Notes: a model not told the origin generated them from the sequence alone. Counted from the stretch's first letter, positions 8,994 through 18,899 are shown. The stretch is 64,000 nucleotides of DNA from Rhizobium sp. FY34 (GCF_005222845.1 NZ_STFZ01000011.1:461996-525995); one strand, 5' to 3'. Translations and numbers: made by a program.

Positions 8994-9992
8994 TCACTCC
9001 GGCAGGAGAAGATTTCCGGACAGGAAGGCCTTGACCGTCGCCCCGAAGACGAAGGCGACAACGAGGGAGACGAAGCCGACCAGCAGCCAGAGCACCGGCG
9101 TCATCAGCGGGAACGGATGCGAATGGGAAGCCTTCATGCTGGCAGTGGCAAAGGCGGCGCTGGGAAAGGTATAGCCCCACCAGGACATGGAAAAGGGCAC
9201 GGTGCGAAACTTGGGCACCAGCAGCAGCATGACGGCGGCAATCAATACCCCATAGCCATAGATTGCCAGCGGCCCCGGCCCGAATCCATCAGTCAGCAGC
9301 GAAAGCGCCAGACTGCCAACCGCTGGCGGCGCCAGCAGAATGACCAGACCCGGCCACATCTTGGCCGGCAGGATAGGCCCCGTGGAAATCCGGTAGAGAA
9401 TGAGCGGCTGCACGATGATCCACAGCAGAGCGCCGAGCCCGAACAGCATCCAGGACAGCGTCATGAAGCCGAGCTTGGCGCCAATCACCGGCGCCAGCAC
9501 ATTGCCGACCAGTGGCAGAAGCAGCGGCGGCGTCAGCGTTGCCGCCTCGCGCGGGCTGACAAGGAGGCTGCGCACGATATAGGCGCCGATCATCAGGTGA
9601 ATAGCGACAGCCAGCCCCCAGATCGCTGCGGCAGGACCTGCCGCATAGGGAACCAGGCCGCCGGCAATGATCATCAACCCGATCGACAGCCCGCCGGCAA
9701 AGGCGCTTCGGATCGGATGCTTGAGATCAGACACCAGTGCCTCGGGATGACGGACAACCCGCAGCACATGCCCGATGAAGATGATGCACCAGAAAATACC
9801 GGTTGCCAGCATCAGCCCTTCACCGATGGCTGATGGCGCACCGAGCATGACGGAGGCCTCCCGCCAGGTCATCGCCAGTCCACCCAGCCCCATGGGCACG
9901 GAAAACAGCGGTAGCGGAAGGTGACGCAGGCCAGCGGCAGACGGCGAAGGTTCCGGTAATGATGGAGAAATCGAAGATTGAAGAGGGTTCAT
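8994..9992 (-). CDS. TDT/SLAC1-family transporter (tellurite resistance TehA-like)
   Basis: The 332-residue protein has about ten hydrophobic segments spread over its length and belongs by pattern to the TDT family, which includes TehA, plant SLAC1 anion channels and C4-dicarboxylate transporters. The phrase PLFSVPMGLGGLAMTW near residue 30 is the typical first helix. The start at 9992 (MNPLQSSIS) has AAGAGA close upstream, and the basic extension to 10148 overlaps the opposite promoter region. Substrate cannot be inferred; tellurite, sulfite and dicarboxylates all occur in the family. It is divergent from the MaoC pair, with 179 bases between. Confidence 0.85.
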   Translation of the reverse strand: MNPLQSSISPSLPEPSPSAAGLRHLPLPLFSVPMGLGGLAMTWREASVMLGAPSAIGEGLMLATGIFWCIIFIGHVLRVVRHPEALVSDLKHPIRSAFAGGLSIGLMIIAGGLVPYAAGPAAAIWGLAVAIHLMIGAYIVRSLLVSPREAATLTPPLLLPLVGNVLAPVIGAKLGFMTLSWMLFGLGALLWIIVQPLILYRISTGPILPAKMWPGLVILLAPPAVGSLALSLLTDGFGPGPLAIYGYGVLIAAVMLLLVPKFRTVPFSMSWWGYTFPSAAFATASMKASHSHPFPLMTPVLWLLVGFVSLVVAFVFGATVKAFLSGNLLLPE

Positions 9993-10171
9993 GAAAATCT
10001 CTTTTGATAGAATATCAGGACGCAAGCACTGAAGACCGGGCAGCAGCGGCACCGGGATAGGCCTCAAGGGCTCCAGCGCGTTGCGCCAATGCGACAACCG
10101 CCCATAGACCCTCCCGAATTTCCAAGGCATAAACTGCATTCTGCACATCGCAGAGGAGGAAGAAACACCGG

Positions 10172-10645
10172 ATGCAGGCAGATTGGCTCTATTTCGAGGA
10201 CTTCACGCCGGGGCGGGAATTTCCGCTTGGTCCCCGAACAGTTTCGGCGGAAGAAATCATTGAATTCGCAAAAGAATTTGACCCACAACCAATGCACCTT
10301 TCCCAGGAAGCCGGCAAAGCCAGCATTCTGGGCGGGCTATCGGCCTCCGGCTGGCACACGGCCGCGCTGCAGATGCGCATGGTGGTCGACAGCTATATCG
10401 GCCATTCCAGCTGCCAGGGCGCACCGGGCGTCGATTTCATGGACTGGAAGAAACCCGTGCTGGCCGGCGACACGTTGAACGGTCGCGGCATCGTCACGGA
10501 GGCACGCATCCTGCGCAGCCGGCCGGGCCTTGGCCTGGTGCGCATGCGCACGGAACTGGATAACCAGCGAGGCGAAACGGTCTGCATTGCCGAACAGGTG
10601 ATCATGTTTCGCATGCGCGAGCCACAGCAGGAGGCGACCCCATGA
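10172..10645 (+). CDS. MaoC-like hotdog-fold dehydratase, first of a pair
   Basis: The 157-residue protein contains FAKEFDPQPMHLSQEAGK, a variant of the MaoC/R-hydratase motif with the Asp and His expected for enoyl-CoA hydration. GLSASGWHTAA and the late DNQRGETVCIAEQ fit the hotdog fold. The gene follows GAGGAGG and overlaps the next MaoC-like gene by four bases (ATGA), indicating translational coupling. The two proteins share the same blocks (FDPQPxH, ASGWHT, KPVLAGD/RPVFAGD) and are tandem paralogues. They may form a heterodimer (inference). The acyl-CoA substrate is unknown. Confidence 0.88.
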   Translation: MQADWLYFEDFTPGREFPLGPRTVSAEEIIEFAKEFDPQPMHLSQEAGKASILGGLSASGWHTAALQMRMVVDSYIGHSSCQGAPGVDFMDWKKPVLAGDTLNGRGIVTEARILRSRPGLGLVRMRTELDNQRGETVCIAEQVIMFRMREPQQEATP

Positions 10646-11109
10646 GACTGGCCGAACTCACGCCGATCGGCACGCGCATCGAGACGGGCACGCTGGAATT
10701 CACCGCAGACGACATCATCCGTTATGCCAGCAAATTCGATCCGCAGCCCTTCCACATTGATGCCGAAGCCGCCAAGACCTTTGTCTTCGGCGCCCTCTGC
10801 GCCTCGGGCTGGCATACCTGCGCCGGCTGGATGAAGACATTCCTGGCCCATTGGGCAGAGGAATCGGCCAGACTGAAGGGCCAGGGCATCAAGCCGCCGA
10901 AGCTTGGCCCCTCGCCCGGCTTCAAGAACCTCAAATGGATGCGCCCGGTGTTTGCCGGAGACCGCATCAGCTATTCCGTTACGCTGCTCGACAGCCGGGA
11001 ACTTGCCTCGCGTCCCGGCACCTGGCTGAATTCCACCTTCAACGAAGGCGTCAACCAGAATGGCGAGGTGGTCATCCGCTTTGAAAGCAGCGTGCTGGAA
11101 TTCACCTGA
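10642..11109 (+). CDS. MaoC-like hotdog-fold dehydratase, second of a pair
   Basis: The 155-residue paralogue of the preceding gene has the motif YASKFDPQPFHIDAEAA and the blocks GALCASGWHT and MRPVFAGDRISY. The hydratase Asp and His are present in both proteins, so neither looks like a purely structural partner. Its start codon lies inside the 3' end of the first gene. It converges with a LysE-family exporter 30 bases downstream. Function is limited to the family level: hydration or dehydration of an acyl-CoA. Confidence 0.88.
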   Translation: MRLAELTPIGTRIETGTLEFTADDIIRYASKFDPQPFHIDAEAAKTFVFGALCASGWHTCAGWMKTFLAHWAEESARLKGQGIKPPKLGPSPGFKNLKWMRPVFAGDRISYSVTLLDSRELASRPGTWLNSTFNEGVNQNGEVVIRFESSVLEFT

Positions 11110-11139
11110 CCGGACAGCGCCGGCGAAAGCGCTGGTGGA

Positions 11140-11754
11140 TCAGCGGGTTGCGACCACCACCACGCCGGCGCCGACCATGGCTGCACCCGCTCCACGGTTC
11201 AGCCGTCTGACCGCGCGCGGATTGCGCAGCATGCGACGCGCGCGACCGGCCAGAACCACATGCGCGCCTATCACCACTGCCTCAACCAGGAGGATGACGA
11301 GTGCAAGGCTTGCCGCAGCCCCCAGCGTCAGATTTGGCCCGACGACATTGGGCAAAAGCGCGATGTAGAAGAGCGGCATTTTCGGATTGCCGAGATTGAG
11401 CACCACGCCGGCCAGAAAACCGCGACGCAGATCGCCGGCCTCCGTCATCGGGCCTTCCTGCGGCACCACGACCGGGGATGTCCACATGCGAATGCCCATC
11501 CAGATGAGATAGGCAGCGCCCGCATAGCGCAGCACGGTCATCACCACGCCCATTTCGCCGGCCAGCGCCGACAGGCCAAAGGCCGCCAGAAACAGGAAAA
11601 TGAGAATGCCGGTCACGGTGCCCAGACCATAGGCTATGCCGGAGGCCGCACCATTGTGAATGGTACGGGCAAGGATGGTCATATTGTCCGGGCCGGGACT
11701 GGCGGCAAACACAAAAAACGTCGCCCCGAAGGCGATCAGCGTGTGAAGATCCAT
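11140..11754 (-). CDS. LysE/RhtB-family amino-acid exporter
   Basis: The 204-residue membrane protein has six hydrophobic segments and the LysE/RhtB signature FAASPGPDNMTILARTI in the first loop. The C-terminal half carries VVLNLGNPKMPLFYIALLPN, the usual second conserved block. GGGGAG lies five bases before the ATG at 11754, which is preferred over the ATG three bases earlier. Exporters of this family expel amino acids or homoserine lactones; the substrate here is not predictable. The gene is monocistronic by spacing and lies downstream of apt on the same strand. Confidence 0.9.
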   Translation of the reverse strand: MDLHTLIAFGATFFVFAASPGPDNMTILARTIHNGAASGIAYGLGTVTGILIFLFLAAFGLSALAGEMGVVMTVLRYAGAAYLIWMGIRMWTSPVVVPQEGPMTEAGDLRRGFLAGVVLNLGNPKMPLFYIALLPNVVGPNLTLGAAASLALVILLVEAVVIGAHVVLAGRARRMLRNPRAVRRLNRGAGAAMVGAGVVVVATR

Positions 11755-11833
11755 CATTACTCCCCAAGGCTTGTTGTTGGCGAGAAGGTTAGCGCACGGC
11801 ACGCCCCAGCCACAAGCCCAGAGAAATCAGGGA

Positions 11834-12376
11834 TCAGTGCCCGTCGAAGGAGACGAGCGTGCGCACCTCGACGCCGAGCGCCTCAAGCTTCTGGCGCCCG
11901 CCAAGCTCCGGCAGGTCGATGACGAAACAGGCCGACACGACATCGGCGCCCAGCTGGCGCAACAACTTCACTGCGCCTTCGGCCGTGCCGCCGGTGGCAA
12001 TCAGGTCATCGCAGAGGATCACCTTGTCGCCCGGCTTGACCGCATCGACATGCATTTCCATCTCATCGACGCCATATTCCAGGCTATAGGCCACGCGCAC
12101 CGTGGTGTGCGGCAGCTTGCCCTTCTTGCGGATCGGCACGAAACCCGAAGAGAGCTGGTGCGCCATGGCACCGCCAAGGATAAAGCCGCGCGCCTCGATG
12201 CCGGCGACCTGATCGATCGCCAGATCGGCATAAGGCTTGACCAGTTCGTCCACGGCACTGCGGAAGGCGACGGCATCGCCCAGAAGCGTGGTGATGTCGC
12301 GAAAGATGATCCCCGGCTTCGGGTAGTCGTGAATGGCGCGGATGGAGGCGGCAAGCGTCGTTGCGATATTGGACAT
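11834..12376 (-). CDS. apt: Adenine phosphoribosyltransferase
   Basis: The 180-residue enzyme converts adenine and PRPP to AMP in purine salvage. The PRPP-binding loop [14 protein letters not shown] (about residues 118-131), the N-terminal [15 protein letters not shown] and the base-binding AGIEARGF are all present. Length and motif order match bacterial Apt. The gene lies directly downstream of petC on the same strand, an arrangement seen in other rhizobia, with a terminator-like hairpin between them. Confidence 0.97.
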   Translation of the reverse strand: MSNIATTLAASIRAIHDYPKPGIIFRDITTLLGDAVAFRSAVDELVKPYADLAIDQVAGIEARGFILGGAMAHQLSSGFVPIRKKGKLPHTTVRVAYSLEYGVDEMEMHVDAVKPGDKVILCDDLIATGGTAEGAVKLLRQLGADVVSACFVIDLPELGGRQKLEALGVEVRTLVSFDGH

Positions 12377-12430
12377 CAGGTCTTCCGATGAATGGATAAG
12401 TTTGAAAGAGAACGCTCGTCTTGAAATGCG

Positions 12431-12454
12431 AAAGGCGGCCCCAGGACCGCCTTT
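12431..12454 (-). terminator. Terminator-like hairpin behind petC
   Basis: AAAGGCGG (12431-12438) pairs with CCGCCTTT (12447-12454), 23 bases after the petC stop. The T tail is short, so termination may be partial and apt could receive read-through. Confidence 0.55.
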
Positions 12455-12476
12455 CTAACCATCATACCGGCAAGGC

Positions 12477-13337
12477 TCAATGTTCCTTGTTGGAATAGAC
12501 TGATTTCTTGGTGAGATAGATCAGGATGGTGAAGATCGCCAAAAACACCATGACCATGAAGCCGGTGCGCTTGCGCTCTTCCAGATGCGGCTCTGCAGCC
12601 CACATCAGGAAGGCCGAGATATCCTTGGCATACTGGTCCAGTGTTTCGGGGGAACCGTCCTCATAGGTCACCTGACCGTCGGACAGCGGCGGGGCCATGG
12701 CAAGCGCCGCAGCATTGGCGAAATACGGGTTGTAATGCGTGCCCGTCGCCACTTCGACACCGACCGGCGGCTCCTGGTAGCCGGTCAGCAGGGAGTAGAT
12801 ATAATCCGGCCCACCCTGCTGATACTGTGTGAAGATATCGATGACGAACTGCGGAAAACCACGCGTGATACCACGCGCCTTGGCGATCAGCGAGAAATCC
12901 GGCGGGGCAGCGCCATTGTTGGACGCAGCAGCCGCCTGGGCATTGGCAAAGGGTGCCGGGAAGTGGTCGGACGGCACTGCCTTGCGGGTAAACATATCGC
13001 CCGCTTCGTTCGGTCCGTCCTGCACTTCGTAATTGGCGGCAAAGGCCTTTACCTGGGCATCCGAATAACCAAGTGCCTCCAGGGTGCGGAAGGACACAAG
13101 GTTCATGGAATGACAGGCTGCACAGACTTCCGTGTAGATCTTCAGCCCGCGCTGCAACTGGCCCTTGTCATAATTGCCGAACGGCCCGGCAAAGCTCCAG
13201 TCCACCTCACGCGGCTTGTGGATCGGGTAATGCGGCGTTCCGCCTTCGGCATGCGCCCCCTCCTCGGCGGCGCTCACGCCGGTCGCAAGACCGGCAATCA
13301 GCGCCAGGGACAGGAGGCCTTTTATAAGCATTTTCAT
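12477..13337 (-). CDS. petC: Cytochrome c1 of the bc1 complex
   Basis: The 286-residue protein begins with a signal peptide (MKMLIKGLLSLALIAGLATG, cleaved near VSA). It has the haem c motif CAACH (C72, C75, H76), a late MAPPL block that supplies the axial Met, and a C-terminal membrane anchor (about residues 258-276) followed by a basic tail. It passes electrons from the Rieske protein to cytochrome c. It is separate from cytochrome b, not fused as in Bradyrhizobium fbcH. The start at 13337 is set by the signal peptide; the 78-residue in-frame extension overlaps petB. Only 25 bases separate it from petB. Confidence 0.97.
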   Translation of the reverse strand: MKMLIKGLLSLALIAGLATGVSAAEEGAHAEGGTPHYPIHKPREVDWSFAGPFGNYDKGQLQRGLKIYTEVCAACHSMNLVSFRTLEALGYSDAQVKAFAANYEVQDGPNEAGDMFTRKAVPSDHFPAPFANAQAAAASNNGAAPPDFSLIAKARGITRGFPQFVIDIFTQYQQGGPDYIYSLLTGYQEPPVGVEVATGTHYNPYFANAAALAMAPPLSDGQVTYEDGSPETLDQYAKDISAFLMWAAEPHLEERKRTGFMVMVFLAIFTILIYLTKKSVYSNKEH

Positions 13338-13362
13338 CGTTTTGTCCTCTCGGTCTCTGGCG

Positions 13363-14634
13363 TCAGGCGCGCATGTCGGCGGTCGCGGTGCCGTTCTTTT
13401 GCAGAACAGCTTCCGTGATGGAGTTCGGAATGCGCCGCGGCGTCTCGACCAGGCCGAGAATCGGCATGATGACGAGGAAGAAGCCGAAGTAGTAGAGAGT
13501 GCCGATCTGCGACAGGATGACATAAATGCCATCGGCCGGCATGGCACCCAGCCACCCCAGGATGATCGCATTCACGACAAACAGCCAGTAGAACAGCTTG
13601 TACCAGGGACGGTACACGGCCGAGCGAACCTTGGACGTATCGAGCCAGGGCAGGAAGAAGAGCACGATGATGGCGCCGAACATGACCAGAACGCCGCCGA
13701 GCTTCGAATCGATCGGACCGACATTGAAGGTGATGGCGCGCAGCATGGCGTAGAAGGGTAGATAGTACCATTCAGGCACGATATGCGCCGGGGTCTTCAG
13801 GGCATCGGCCGGAATGTAGTTGTCCGGGTGACCGAGATAGTTCGGCATGTAGAAGACGAACCAGGCATAGGCCATTAGGAATACGGACACACCGAGTGCA
13901 TCCTTCAGAGTCGCATAGGGCGTGAAGGGAACCGTGTCGGTCTTGGTCTTCACCTCGACGCCGGTCGGGTTCGTCTGGCCAGTCACATGCAGTGCCCAGA
14001 TATGCAGGATCACCACGCCGACGATCATGAAGGGCAGCAGGTAATGCAGCGAGAAGAAACGGTTCAGCGTCGGCTGGTCGACGGCAAAGCCACCGAGCAG
14101 GAATTGCTGGATCCACTCGCCAACCAGGGGGAAGGCGGAGAAGAAGCCGGTGATGACCGTCGCACCCCAGAAGGACATCTGGCCCCAAGGCAGAACATAG
14201 CCCATGAAGCCGGTGGCCATCATCAGGAGGTAGATGACGACGCCCAGGATCCAGAGGATTTCGCGCGGCGCCTTGTAGGAGCCGTAGTAGAGGCCACGGG
14301 CAATGTGCAGATAGACGGCGATAAAGAAGAACGATGCACCATTGGCATGCATGTAGCGCAGCAGCCAGCCATGATTGACGTCGCGCATGATCTTTTCGAC
14401 GGAATTGAAGGCCACCGTCGTTTCAGCTGCATAATGCATGGCCAGAACAATGCCGGTCAGGATCTGAACGATCAGCATGACCGCCAGCATGGCACCGAAT
14501 GTGTAGGCATAGTTGAGGTTGCGCGGCACCGGATAGGCCACGAAACTGTCATACATCATGCGCGGCAGGGGAAGCCGCGCGTCGATCCATTTTTCAAGGC
14601 CAGTGGATGGCTGGTAATTGGAATGCCCGCTCAT
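13363..14634 (-). CDS. petB: Cytochrome b of the bc1 complex
   Basis: The 423-residue integral membrane protein has eight expected helices. It carries the haem-ligand histidines of helices B and D (for example H96 and H110 in [12 protein letters not shown]...YLH) and the quinol-oxidation motif PEWY. It oxidises ubiquinol and builds proton-motive force as part of complex III. GAGGGG seven bases before 14634 fixes the start; the upstream in-frame extension overlaps petA. The gene is the middle member of petA-petB-petC. Confidence 0.98.
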   Translation of the reverse strand: MSGHSNYQPSTGLEKWIDARLPLPRMMYDSFVAYPVPRNLNYAYTFGAMLAVMLIVQILTGIVLAMHYAAETTVAFNSVEKIMRDVNHGWLLRYMHANGASFFFIAVYLHIARGLYYGSYKAPREILWILGVVIYLLMMATGFMGYVLPWGQMSFWGATVITGFFSAFPLVGEWIQQFLLGGFAVDQPTLNRFFSLHYLLPFMIVGVVILHIWALHVTGQTNPTGVEVKTKTDTVPFTPYATLKDALGVSVFLMAYAWFVFYMPNYLGHPDNYIPADALKTPAHIVPEWYYLPFYAMLRAITFNVGPIDSKLGGVLVMFGAIIVLFFLPWLDTSKVRSAVYRPWYKLFYWLFVVNAIILGWLGAMPADGIYVILSQIGTLYYFGFFLVIMPILGLVETPRRIPNSITEAVLQKNGTATADMRA

Positions 14635-14645
14635 GCTGTGTCCCC

Positions 14646-15224
14646 TCACCCGATCCGGATCACTGTATCGGAAGCAAATGTAAATGTCGGAATGGCCAGG
14701 TTCTGCGGCGCCGGGCCTTTGCGAATACGGCCCGCCGTATCGTAGTGCGAGCCATGGCAGGGACAGAACCAACCGCCGAAGTCCCCGGCCTGGCCAAGCG
14801 GCACACAGCCCAGATGAGTGCAGGAACCGATCATGACGATCCAGTTTTCCTTGCCTTCGCCGGCCGACCGGTCAACGTCGGTCGCCTGCGCTTCGGCCGC
14901 GATATTGGCGTTGCGTGCCACCGGATCCTTCAGATCGGCCAGCGCCACGGCCTTGCCTTCGGCAATTTCCTGTTCGGTGCGGTTGCGGATGAAGACCGGC
15001 TTGCCGCGCCATTTGACGGTCAGCGACATGCCCGGCGCCACGCTCGAAACATCCACCTCGATGGAGGCCAGCGCCAGCGTCGATGCGTCAGGCCGCATCT
15101 GGTCGATGAAAGGCCATGCGACGGACACTGCGCCCACTGCGCCTGCCATGCCTGTCGTCAGATAAAGGAAATCGCGGCGAGTAGGCTCGCCCACGCTTCC
15201 GCTATTCGTGTCGTGCTCGCTCAC
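14646..15224 (-). CDS. petA: Rieske iron-sulfur subunit of the bc1 complex
   Basis: The 192-residue protein has a twin-arginine-type anchor ([14 protein letters not shown]) and the 2Fe-2S motifs CTHLGC (C135, H137, C140) and CPCHGSHYD (C154, C156, H157). It transfers electrons from ubiquinol to cytochrome c1. The start is a GTG at 15224, preceded by AGAGGATGG nine bases upstream; an in-frame ATG at 15299 has no ribosome site and would displace the Tat motif. It is first in the pet operon, 11 bases before petB. Confidence 0.97.
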   Translation of the reverse strand: MSEHDTNSGSVGEPTRRDFLYLTTGMAGAVGAVSVAWPFIDQMRPDASTLALASIEVDVSSVAPGMSLTVKWRGKPVFIRNRTEQEIAEGKAVALADLKDPVARNANIAAEAQATDVDRSAGEGKENWIVMIGSCTHLGCVPLGQAGDFGGWFCPCHGSHYDTAGRIRKGPAPQNLAIPTFTFASDTVIRIG

Positions 15225-15686
15225 GGTCAAACCATCCTCTGCACATAAATGTGATGAATACTCATTGCCCCTCGCCCCTTCACAATCCAATTCGGACACA
15301 ATTGGACCTTACTCCCCACTCAAATTTTTAAGCTTCACCCGACAATAAGTCTAGCCTCCGCACCAGCATATGGGCACATTGTCGCGGGTGCGGGAACCGC
15401 GAAACCCTGCATAGCGCAAGATTTTTTCGCAACGCATTGTTTCAGATCAAGTCAGAGCCGGTATTTGCTGCGCTGCACGCGCAGATGGTCGATTCGCCAT
15501 CGGTCATCCGCGGCAAAATTGCTGCGCTGCACAGTCAAAGATGCCCGAATGCTGGGCAGAGCCTTCAGCTGCCCTCCAGGTCAAGTTGCAAACGCAGCCA
15601 AATATGGTGATCGGCTGTGATCCGCATCACAAGCTGATTCGCATCATCAGATGCCTGCAACCCGAACCAAAGGCCAGATGCAGATA
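15225..15686. other. 462-base intergenic region upstream of petA
   Basis: No credible gene. It must hold the pet promoter (minus strand), though I see no convincing -35/-10 pair. It contains a 14-base direct repeat, TTGCTGCGCTGCAC, at 15465-15478 and 15519-15532, which is offset by 54 bases, and it is more AT-rich near 15325-15350. Confidence 0.5.
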
Positions 15687-17549
15687 TTACGCAGGCTCAT
15701 CGATTGCCAGGAAGCCGCCGGACTGACGCGACCAGAGTTCGGAATAGAGACCGCCTGCGGCGACAAGCTGGGCATGCGTTCCCTCCTCCACAATACGGCC
15801 TTTGTCCATGACAATCAGCCGATCGAGCGCTGCAATCGTCGATAGCCGGTGGGCGATAGCCAGCACAGTCTTGCCGTGCATCAACTGGTCGAGGTTAGAC
15901 TGGATGGCCGCCTCCACCTCTGAATCCAGTGCAGAGGTTGCCTCGTCGAGCACGAGGATGGGAGCATCTTTCAGCATGACACGGGCAATGGCGATGCGTT
16001 GGCGCTGGCCGCCCGACAGCTTGACGCCGCGTTCGCCCACATGCGCATCAAATCCGCTGCGCCGCCGCTGGTCTTCCAGCGACAGGATGAAACCGTCAGC
16101 CTCCGCCCTCTGTGCCGCGAGCAGCAATTGCGCCTCATCGGCTCCCGGCTTGCCAAACAGGATATTGTCGCGGATGGAGCGATGCAGAAGCGAGGTATCC
16201 TGCGTCACCATGCCGATCTGCGCGCGCAGCGATTCCTGGCGGACCTTGGCGATATCCTGCCCGTCAATCAGAATGCGCCCCTCTTCCACATCGTAGAAAC
16301 GCAGAAGCAGGTTGACGAGCGTCGATTTTCCCGCGCCGGAGCGCCCGACAATGCCGACTTTTTCGCCCGGCCGAATGGCAAGGTCCATATGTTCGATGAC
16401 GCCCTTGCCGCGCCCGTAGTGAAAGCTGACATTCTCAAAGCGGATGTCTGGCTGGCGCACAATCAAATCCGGTGCATCCGGCACGTCCTCAAGCCCGATC
16501 GGCTGCGAGATCAACTCCGCAGCATTCTGGACCGTACCGAAATTGCGCATGATGCCGTTGAATTGCGTCATCAGCCGGCCAAGCAGGAAATTCAGCCGCA
16601 GCACAAGCGCCAGTGTAAAGGCCACAGCACCGGCGCTGATCCGGTTATCCAGCCATAGATGGATGCACAGCGCCGCCATGCTGGTGATCATCACGCCCGA
16701 CAGAAGCGCCATGGACGCGCGCACGCCGGTAATGAAGCGGGTAAACATCATGGTCGAGGTCTGGAAAGTATCAAACCCCTCGCGCATATAGCGGTCGTTT
16801 GCCTCATCACGCCCAAACAGACGCAGCGTCTGGATATTGCTGTAGGAATCCACCATGCGGCCGTTCAGCATGGAGGCGGCCTCTGCCGTATCCTTCGAAT
16901 GGGCGCGGATGCGCGGCACGAAATAGCGGGCGAGGAAGGAGAAAATGCCGACCCAGACGAGAACGATCATTGCCAACCGCCAGTCCAGCCCGCCGATCAG
17001 CGCCAACATCGAGACCGAATAGATGGCCACGAACCAGACGCTTTCCATGAGCGAGGTCACGAGATCGCCGGCGGCCTGCCCGCCCGACCAGACCTTGGTA
17101 ACGATGCGTCCAGCAAAATCATTCTGAAAGAAGGATAGCGACTGGCGCGCCACATGCTGATAGGACTGCCAACGCACGAGATTGTAGAAGCCCGGCGTAA
17201 TCACCTGCTGGTCAACCAGTGCCGTCGTCATGGTCACGAGAAAGCGCACCAGCCCGATCAGCACCAGCATTCCGGCAAGCTCATAGCCATGAGTGGCGAG
17301 AAGCCCCGACCAGCCTGCCGCACGATCGACGGTTGCCAGAATATCGACAAGCCGACCCACGAACCAGAAGAGAGCCGCCTCGATAGCAGCCGTCAGGCCG
17401 CCCAGCACCAGCATGGCGAGGAAGGGTGTCTTTGCCTGGCGCACATAGAACCAGATGAAGGCAACAGTGGTGCGCGGCGGACGCAGCTCCCGCCGTTGGG
17501 CGAAGGGCTGGATGCGGGTTTCGAAGAAGCGGAACAGCGTATCGATCAT
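15687..17549 (-). CDS. ABC exporter half-transporter (permease-ATPase fusion), copy 2
   Basis: The 620-residue protein has an N-terminal six-helix ABC exporter membrane domain (about residues 35-330) and a C-terminal ATPase. The ATPase has Walker A GRSGAGKST, signature LSGGQRQRIAIAR and Walker B ILVLDEATSALD, with catalytic Glu present. It is paralogous to the gene at 18900-20759; even the tails match (LWSRQSGGFL followed by an acidic end). Each half has a complete ATPase, so homodimers or a heterodimer are possible. Type I exporters of this class move drugs or lipids, and the substrate is not evident. It lies 85 bases downstream of a degenerate-GGDEF gene on the same strand. Confidence 0.92.
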   Translation of the reverse strand: MIDTLFRFFETRIQPFAQRRELRPPRTTVAFIWFYVRQAKTPFLAMLVLGGLTAAIEAALFWFVGRLVDILATVDRAAGWSGLLATHGYELAGMLVLIGLVRFLVTMTTALVDQQVITPGFYNLVRWQSYQHVARQSLSFFQNDFAGRIVTKVWSGGQAAGDLVTSLMESVWFVAIYSVSMLALIGGLDWRLAMIVLVWVGIFSFLARYFVPRIRAHSKDTAEAASMLNGRMVDSYSNIQTLRLFGRDEANDRYMREGFDTFQTSTMMFTRFITGVRASMALLSGVMITSMAALCIHLWLDNRISAGAVAFTLALVLRLNFLLGRLMTQFNGIMRNFGTVQNAAELISQPIGLEDVPDAPDLIVRQPDIRFENVSFHYGRGKGVIEHMDLAIRPGEKVGIVGRSGAGKSTLVNLLLRFYDVEEGRILIDGQDIAKVRQESLRAQIGMVTQDTSLLHRSIRDNILFGKPGADEAQLLLAAQRAEADGFILSLEDQRRRSGFDAHVGERGVKLSGGQRQRIAIARVMLKDAPILVLDEATSALDSEVEAAIQSNLDQLMHGKTVLAIAHRLSTIAALDRLIVMDKGRIVEEGTHAQLVAAGGLYSELWSRQSGGFLAIDEPA

Positions 17550-17634
17550 GCTGATCGGTATAGGGCCTTTCGCGCCGGCAACAAGTATGGCGCGGCTTAA
17601 ATCTTGGCAATGTCAGCCGCTCACAGGCCGGGGC

Positions 17635-18783
17635 TCACCGACGCCCATAGATCGCCGGATACCGGCGATTGGCAGCCGACGGCGACACCCGATTGATCAG
17701 CAAGCCGTCATTTTCGGTCAGTTCGGCGCGCTGGAGGGCAAGCCGGGCACTGCTGTATAGCTGAGCCGGAGACACGGCCCCCAGCGCCAGCGCGCAGCCG
17801 AAACGGGCGCCAACCGGTGTCAGGTCCTTGACCGTCCGGCGTGCATGCGTGAACGCGCCATCGACGAGACGCCGCAGGCGCTGGCTCACATCCGTCAGAT
17901 GGATCTCGTTGTCGGAATTCAGCAGTAGCCCCATTTCATCGGCGGACATCCAGCAGGCGCTGTCCTGCTTGCCGATCATCCGGCTGGTCTGGCGCCCCAG
18001 CGTATCGAGGAGGAAATCACGTGCCTTGCGCAGGATCGGGGTGCGATAGGTATCGAGGCCCGTCACCCGGCACAGCATGAGGCTGTAGCCATCCAGATGC
18101 TGCTCACCGGAATGCAGAGCCTGAAGGCGGCTCATCATTTCGGTCCGTTCGCCCAGCCCATGGCTCAATCCCGGCGCAAGCGGATGCGCAATGATATCGG
18201 CATGGCCAGCGTGGCTTTCGTCCGGCGCCGGGGTCTTCTGCTGCATCTGGCTCTGGGGGGACTGCATGGCCGCAAGCGGCTCGCCGGCTCGGTCGAGATC
18301 GCCCAGCCATCCGGCAATCGCGTGCAGGGCGCGCGTATTGACCTCGGCCTGAGCTTCGGCCGATTGCGACAGTTGTGTCAATACATGGGCGACGGGCGGC
18401 GCGGCGGCCTCGCCTACCGCCAGGATGACCGATTGCGTCTTGGTCAGCTGCGCGCCGAAATCCGAAAGCGATGTCTGCATGCGCTCCAGCAGGTGCTGAA
18501 CCGTGGGCAGGGCCTGCGACAGCGCCACGGCCGCGCTGATGCTTTGTGGCGCAAGCGTCAGGAAGGGCACGAACTGCCGCGCCAGTTCGCTCATGTCGGC
18601 TTGCGAAATCGGACGGCGGAGCTGGGCAAAACTCCGCTTCAGATCATCGTTACTTCCACGCAACAGCAAGGTAACGACGTAGAAGTTCTCAGGCGTCAGC
18701 TCAAGACCCAGCCGCGTCAGAACGGCAACGGCCTGTCTGCCGACAGATGGCTCTGCATGGTGTTCCGACTGGGGCGAGGACAT
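17635..18783 (-). CDS. Protein with degenerate GGDEF domain (SADEM in place of GGDEF)
   Basis: The 382-residue protein has an alpha-helical N-terminal half (about residues 10-165), a Gln/Pro-rich linker (170-200) and a C-terminal domain with the GGDEF fold pattern. YSLMLCRVTGLDTYRT replaces the metal-binding strand, SADEM (280-284) stands where GGDEF should be, and GCALALGAVSP...LYSSARLALQRAE matches the final helices. The loss of both Gly residues and of Phe argues against cyclase activity, so a nucleotide-sensing or scaffolding role is more likely (inference). No membrane segment is seen. It sits between two paralogous ABC exporters on the same strand. Confidence 0.75.
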   Translation of the reverse strand: MSSPQSEHHAEPSVGRQAVAVLTRLGLELTPENFYVVTLLLRGSNDDLKRSFAQLRRPISQADMSELARQFVPFLTLAPQSISAAVALSQALPTVQHLLERMQTSLSDFGAQLTKTQSVILAVGEAAAPPVAHVLTQLSQSAEAQAEVNTRALHAIAGWLGDLDRAGEPLAAMQSPQSQMQQKTPAPDESHAGHADIIAHPLAPGLSHGLGERTEMMSRLQALHSGEQHLDGYSLMLCRVTGLDTYRTPILRKARDFLLDTLGRQTSRMIGKQDSACWMSADEMGLLLNSDNEIHLTDVSQRLRRLVDGAFTHARRTVKDLTPVGARFGCALALGAVSPAQLYSSARLALQRAELTENDGLLINRVSPSAANRRYPAIYGRR

Positions 18784-18899
18784 GGACGAGCTTCCCGTTG
18801 GGTATTCTCGTCCATGCTAGTCCGCAGTCGCGTAAAAGACTTTAAACGAAACGTTAAAATCTGACACAAAGTCGCCTATAAAGGGCAAATTGCCGCAGG

